Shown here: in pieces, positions 60,418-64,000 of the stretch
Layout of the letters: every line of letters starts with the position of its first letter
Position numbering within the stretch: the first letter of the stretch is position 1
The notes under the pieces: model-generated
Told to the model about the DNA's origin: nothing
Seen by the model: only the letters and a program-made list of their open reading frames with translations
Database searches by the model: none
Source: Agrostemma githago
Lineage: Eukaryota > Streptophyta > Magnoliopsida > Caryophyllales > Caryophyllaceae
Assembly: GCA_958450325.1 (NCBI GenBank)
Contig: OY288259.1
Span: 26,034,734 to 26,098,733 of the forward strand
Direction: 5' to 3'
Length of the DNA: 64,000 nucleotides
Program-made: the position numbers and the translations under genes

Positions 60418-60530
60418 TACTCGATCGAGTGGATTGACCTCACTCGATCGAGTGGAGCCATGAAAACCGGAACTAACCCATTTTCTAAGGCACTCGACCG
60501 AGTGCACTAGGGCCACTCGATCGAGTGACC
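60418..60530. repeat. ACTCGATCGAGT palindrome cluster
   Basis: Four units (two perfect ACTCGATCGAGT, one CACTCGACCGAGTG, one CACTCGATCGAGTG) occur in 110 bases. A second group of four occurs at 61389-61500. Similar in design to the CCCGRTCGGG clusters of the other LTR family. Confidence 0.85.
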
Positions 60531-61388
60531 CTAGGTCGAGGGGTAAACTCTATAAATACCCCTCCTTGTGCTCTTCACTTCAAGTTTGGCACATGCGTCA
60601 TTAACCCTACACTCTCATCCTAACACTCTATACTCTTCTCTACACTACAACCCTAGCAACACTAGGCAAAAAAACCGAGTCATTTATCCCTAAAAAAAAC
60701 GACAAAACCATCCACACACACTCACACACCATAACTTTGCATACATCCTCGATACTCCCGCATCCCCGTCTCAATCTCTACTATCTCGAGTTTTATATAT
60801 ATTTTTTCGCACTTTATATTATAATCGTATTAGTATACTAACACTAACCTTTATACTTTTCGCATTTTAATTTCTTGTTCCTTTCTTATCGTTACTAACA
60901 TTTATATACCGTGTATATGTACATAATAGTATTAAAACTCGGATGCTGACACGTTTGACTATGACGACCATCTAAAGTCCGTTTAATCCCTTTACGAGCA
61001 ACGACGGAGGTGGCACCCCTTCGAGGAGCGCCGCCCCAATGTACTCAAGGGCGTAACGAGTTCGTGGTCGCTCATAGTTGAATGCGTACGATTCCGTTTC
61101 TAAGATTAGTTTGAAATCCGTTGATGCAAAAATCGACATCACATAATCCGTTAGGATTAGTATCGATGTCGTGACGCAGAGGACTACAATTTCGTCACTA
61201 ATCAAATTTTTCAATCCCATAATAACATATTTTCATAAACTCCCGATGACGGTCTCATAATCGTATAGTACACGATTATGGCACCGAAAACCGAATTGAA
61301 TTTCAATAATGCAATATTTTTATTCAACTCGGTCAACCATCGACTTTAAACAAATAAAAAAACGAAACGAGCTATGCCTCGTACAGGG

Positions 61389-61500
61389 CGCACTCGACCG
61401 AGTGCCATAGGGTACTCGATCGAGTAGCACCCCAAAAACCGGCTAGTAGCCACGTTAAAGGCATACTCGATCGAGTCCAGGCCATGACTCGATCGAGTGG
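61389..61500. repeat. ACTCGATCGAGT palindrome cluster, second
   Basis: CACTCGACCGAGTG, TACTCGATCGAGTA, TACTCGATCGAGTC and GACTCGATCGAGTG in 110 bases. Confidence 0.85.
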
Positions 61501-62559
61501 GTCTTGTAGCCCGGGAAAACCGAGAACTTTAATGCATCATTCGAGCCTCGTCTTTTTTTACGACTTTTGTCGTCACGTTCAAAGTCAATCACGTGATCCT
61601 CTTTTTCAAAACTCATGCATATCACTTCACTTTTACGACTTTGATCGACCGTCTTTCACTATTAATCTTGTGTCGACGACTCTTTAGTCGTGTCCGACAC
61701 ATGATTAATCTAGACATTAGTTTCTCGATGTGATAAGTCGGGACAAGGCATCGAGATTCGGGATCGGGCTAGCATCACGCATAGGTCCTATGTCTCCATC
61801 CTTCGTTTAATACACAACATAATCTATCTAACTTACGGTATAATTTATATTTATTATATACGGGTCCGTTTCTAGTTATTATTTATCGTTTTGCGTTTTC
61901 CATTTATTCTATTTTTTTATTATTGTTTGTAATTTTTGTATTGGCCGGGTTGTATTTCCGCCCGTGTATTTTGTACGTATTTACGAGTTTTGTTTATTTT
62001 GATGCTTATCGCTTTATAATTGAACCTCGCATGCTAAATAATCCGACTATGATTTTGATGCATTAAATGACGTAGTTAACCAACAATTCGCATGCTTAGC
62101 CAAAAAACGCTGTTTGCATATCATTTAGTCATTTTACTAGCGCGCGTACACGAACACGAACGATGTCTTAGTAGAGGCCGCTAAGTGCGGGCGGGTTTGG
62201 GTGTCCTTAGTGGGCTTCCCAACACGTACCCTCACCCCTTACTCAGAACCTCGGTTTCTGGATGTCCGAAACCGTTGACGCACGAGAGTCATTCTATACA
62301 CGATAACCGGTGTAGATGGTATCGGTATTGCAATGCAAAGGGACGAGCCCCATAAGCTCTGAAATCGAAATGGGCCATACTTTGTGTACGGTCCATGACG
62401 ACATAGAGTGGGCTCGAATGGGTCCGAATTCCCATAAATTCGGTAGCGACTCCAACTTTGACTTAAATTTCGAACCCGAGATCAATCTTACCACGAGATT
62501 CATTCGCCTACCCAAACCCGCGCGTGGCCGCGTCGGAGTGGACCTACGTCATGTCCACA

Positions 62560-62865
62560 CTTGTCACCAATGGAGAAGTCTTTACGAAGAATTCTAGCGT
62601 CATGCCATTTGCGTGTTCGCTCCTTATAGATCACTGAATTTTCTTAGGCTTCAAGTCTTAACTCTTCTAACTCTTGTAGTTGGAGAAGGCGATTATCTCC
62701 GACAACATTCTCATCAAAGTTTAGCTCTTTAATAGCCCATTTTGCTTTGTGTTCCAATTCCACCGGCAAGTGACATGCTTTGCCATACACCAGTCGATAA
62801 GGAGTGGTTCCAATCGCGCTTTCTAAGCCGTTCTCAATGCCCAAAGGGCGTCATTCAACATCAAT
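62560..62865 (-). pseudogene. Athila-type integrase C-terminal fragment
   Basis: Minus strand: GTTPYRLVYGKACHLPVELE, then HKAKWAIKELNFD and LQLQELEELRLEA, stop, then NSVIYKERT and KWHDARI up to the LTR at 62559. Upstream LNDALWALRTA is readable after a frame change. This is the conserved end of Athila integrases; both sides are cut by other LTRs. Confidence 0.8.
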
Positions 62866-63404
62866 TGTAACACCCCTGATTTTATAAATTAAATTAATTT
62901 AAAGTTATATTCGTATTTTATTTTGTCTAAGATTTAACTCGTAATTCTTAAAATTATTATAAAATGAATTTGTCGTTTAATCGTTTCAAACTCCTAAAAT
63001 TCTATTTGTCTCGAAAACTCTTCATATTTAAAACATATTTTATTTCTGTTTCGATTTATTTTATACATTTAATTTAATTCTTATCGAAAGTCTATTTCGC
63101 CGGTTTAAAATCTACATTCTTTTAATTATTTATTTTTAACTCGAATTTCTTGCGGCTCGAAGCTCATTTATGTTATGTTTCGTCAAAATATCTATTGCCT
63201 TTCCTCGAGAAATCAATTTAATTCACTTTATCGAAGATTTATTATTTATCGGGAAATATTATTTCATCGTCTAAATATTTATTTCTATCAACTTTGTTTA
63301 CTCATTTTATTTACTCATTTTACTTCACGTTTTTACTCATCTTATTTACTCATTTTACTTGACGGCCCGATTATTTATTAATTTTATTGACTCGATTATT
63401 AATT
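62866..63404 (+). mobile_element. LTR start of TGTAACACCCC type, truncated
   Basis: Begins TGTAACACCCCTGATTTTAT directly after the Athila fragment. I associate this start with Tekay/Del-like chromovirus LTRs, but nothing else confirms it. About 540 bases of AT-rich sequence with TTTACTCATTTTA repeats follow, then Tat gag sequence. Confidence 0.4.
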
Positions 63405-63615
63405 CACTTGTGGGATGTAGGGACAGATAAGGTGGGAATAGTCAACGACCTCCCCGGTAAAGATAGCGTTGGAGCTGAAAGGATTGTCTTTGTTACTTGG
63501 TTTGTCCCCATGCAATGCGATCTTACCACTTTTGATCATATCTTGGATAAGATGTTTCAGTTTCCAGCATTTTTCATATCCTGCCCGTTACCCCTATGAT
63601 ATTGACAGTAGGCAT
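63405..63615 (-). pseudogene. gag-pol fragment of a Tat-type element
   Basis: Collinear with 46617-46825: shared GATAGCGTTGGAGCTGAAAG-like, TTGGATAAGATGTTTCAGTT and TTTCCAGCATTTTTCATATC segments, which in the intact copy encode the GHDTEKCWKLK zinc region and the protease-side start. Only about 210 bases remain. Confidence 0.65.
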
Positions 63616-64000
63616 TGATGGCGGGATTTGTCGCGGGTCCCGACACCAAGTAAAACCAACTAATCCTAACTAGGTAGCTAGGGTAAGTCGGGTCGATCCA
63701 CGGAGACGGTAAGGGTTAGACTATGGTTCGCCTAAGCACAAGACCAAGTCAAAAGATAACAAGGGGAGAGAAGAGAATTAACGAGAACCGAATGCCTACA
63801 ACAAATAATAAGCTAAGGAACAAGGATAAACGAACTAGGACAATGAAACGGAAGAAAGTTATGAGTATGAATGGACAAGCTAAGGGCTAGAAAACAATAT
63901 TAACACAACCTAAACGAATGAACTAGAACTAAATTCAAACAATAAACAAGAGGAACAATTACTAAGATGAAGAGGAAATCAATAGAGGGAAGAGTAGGGT
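63616..64000 (-). repeat. 3' edge of an LTR related to 3768-5378
   Basis: Starts TGATGGCGGGATTTGTCG and continues with CTAATCCTAACTAGG, AAGTCGGGTCGATCCACGG and GACGGTAAGGG, matching the start of 3768-5378 in the same orientation but more divergent. It runs off the window. Confidence 0.75.

Larger units (their letters stand above)
60298..62559 (+). mobile_element. divergent Tat-type LTR, solo or truncated
   Basis: The last about 430 bases (62130-62559), ending CATGTCCACA, are clearly related in sense orientation to the LTRs of 36980-51231 (shared GGCCGCTAAGTGCGGGCGGG, GTACCCTCACCCCTTACTCA and GAGTGGGCTCGAA). Earlier parts are different, including clusters of ACTCGATCGAGT palindromes. No PBS follows at 62560, where Athila sequence starts. 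The left edge at about 60298 (TGTCAAAGAC) is uncertain and no 5-bp duplication matches, so a rearrangement took the original flank. Confidence 0.6.

Overview
This window looks like repeat-dense, probably heterochromatic or pericentromeric, DNA of a flowering plant, most likely a dicot. The evidence is plant LTR-retrotransposon lineages (Tat/Retand-like, Athila), Mutator-like elements (MULEs) with FAR1-type transposases, the plant telomere heptamer TTTAGGG inside a satellite, and U2-type introns with T-rich acceptors. Lineage names are from memory of motifs; no database was searched. I see no intact ordinary host gene: everything is transposon, satellite, or captured gene fragments.

Layout. 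1-5378: 5' part of a minus-strand LTR element (LTR, PBS, gag-like ORF, no pol seen). 5379-13980: a 197-bp satellite array whose unit carries a 30-bp-arm hairpin with telomere-like heptamers. 13981-32299: a nest of elements separated by (TA)n runs, here called A (13981-15680), B (15716-17280), C (17340-26349, Ulp1-like gene, captured fragments, FAR1 tail), a foldback MITE, D (26731-29910) and E (30052-32274, inverted relative of D). 32297-60297: F, a long MULE with a plus-strand FAR1/MULE transposase gene, a 92-codon ORF, and a convergent minus-strand Ulp1-like gene. F is broken by a solo LTR (32770-34402, TSD ACGTC) and by a young 14.25-kb Tat/Retand-like retrotransposon (36980-51231, TSD ACAAT) that carries gag-pol on the minus strand and an intact spliced antisense ORF on the plus strand. 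60298-64000: a divergent Tat-type LTR, an Athila integrase piece, an LTR start of TGTAACACCCC type, a Tat gag piece, and an LTR edge related to the first element.

How it fits together. C and F share one plan: an Ulp1-like (C48 peptidase) gene facing a FAR1-type transposase gene. In both, the Ulp1 protein is built from two tandem C48 modules, and three of the four modules have lost the catalytic Cys (Lys, stop, Ser). All (TA)n-flanked elements A-F start with TATAGA-N4-GGAT-like ends. All also carry, in subterminal DNA or introns, their own degenerate 21-22-bp periodic motif built around a TGTTACTTTA-like core. This hidden shared periodicity, together with the double-module protease, is the most interesting system in the window.

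Limits: exon models are by eye from GT/AG sites and homology between copies, and stops and frameshifts could include assembly errors in homopolymers.
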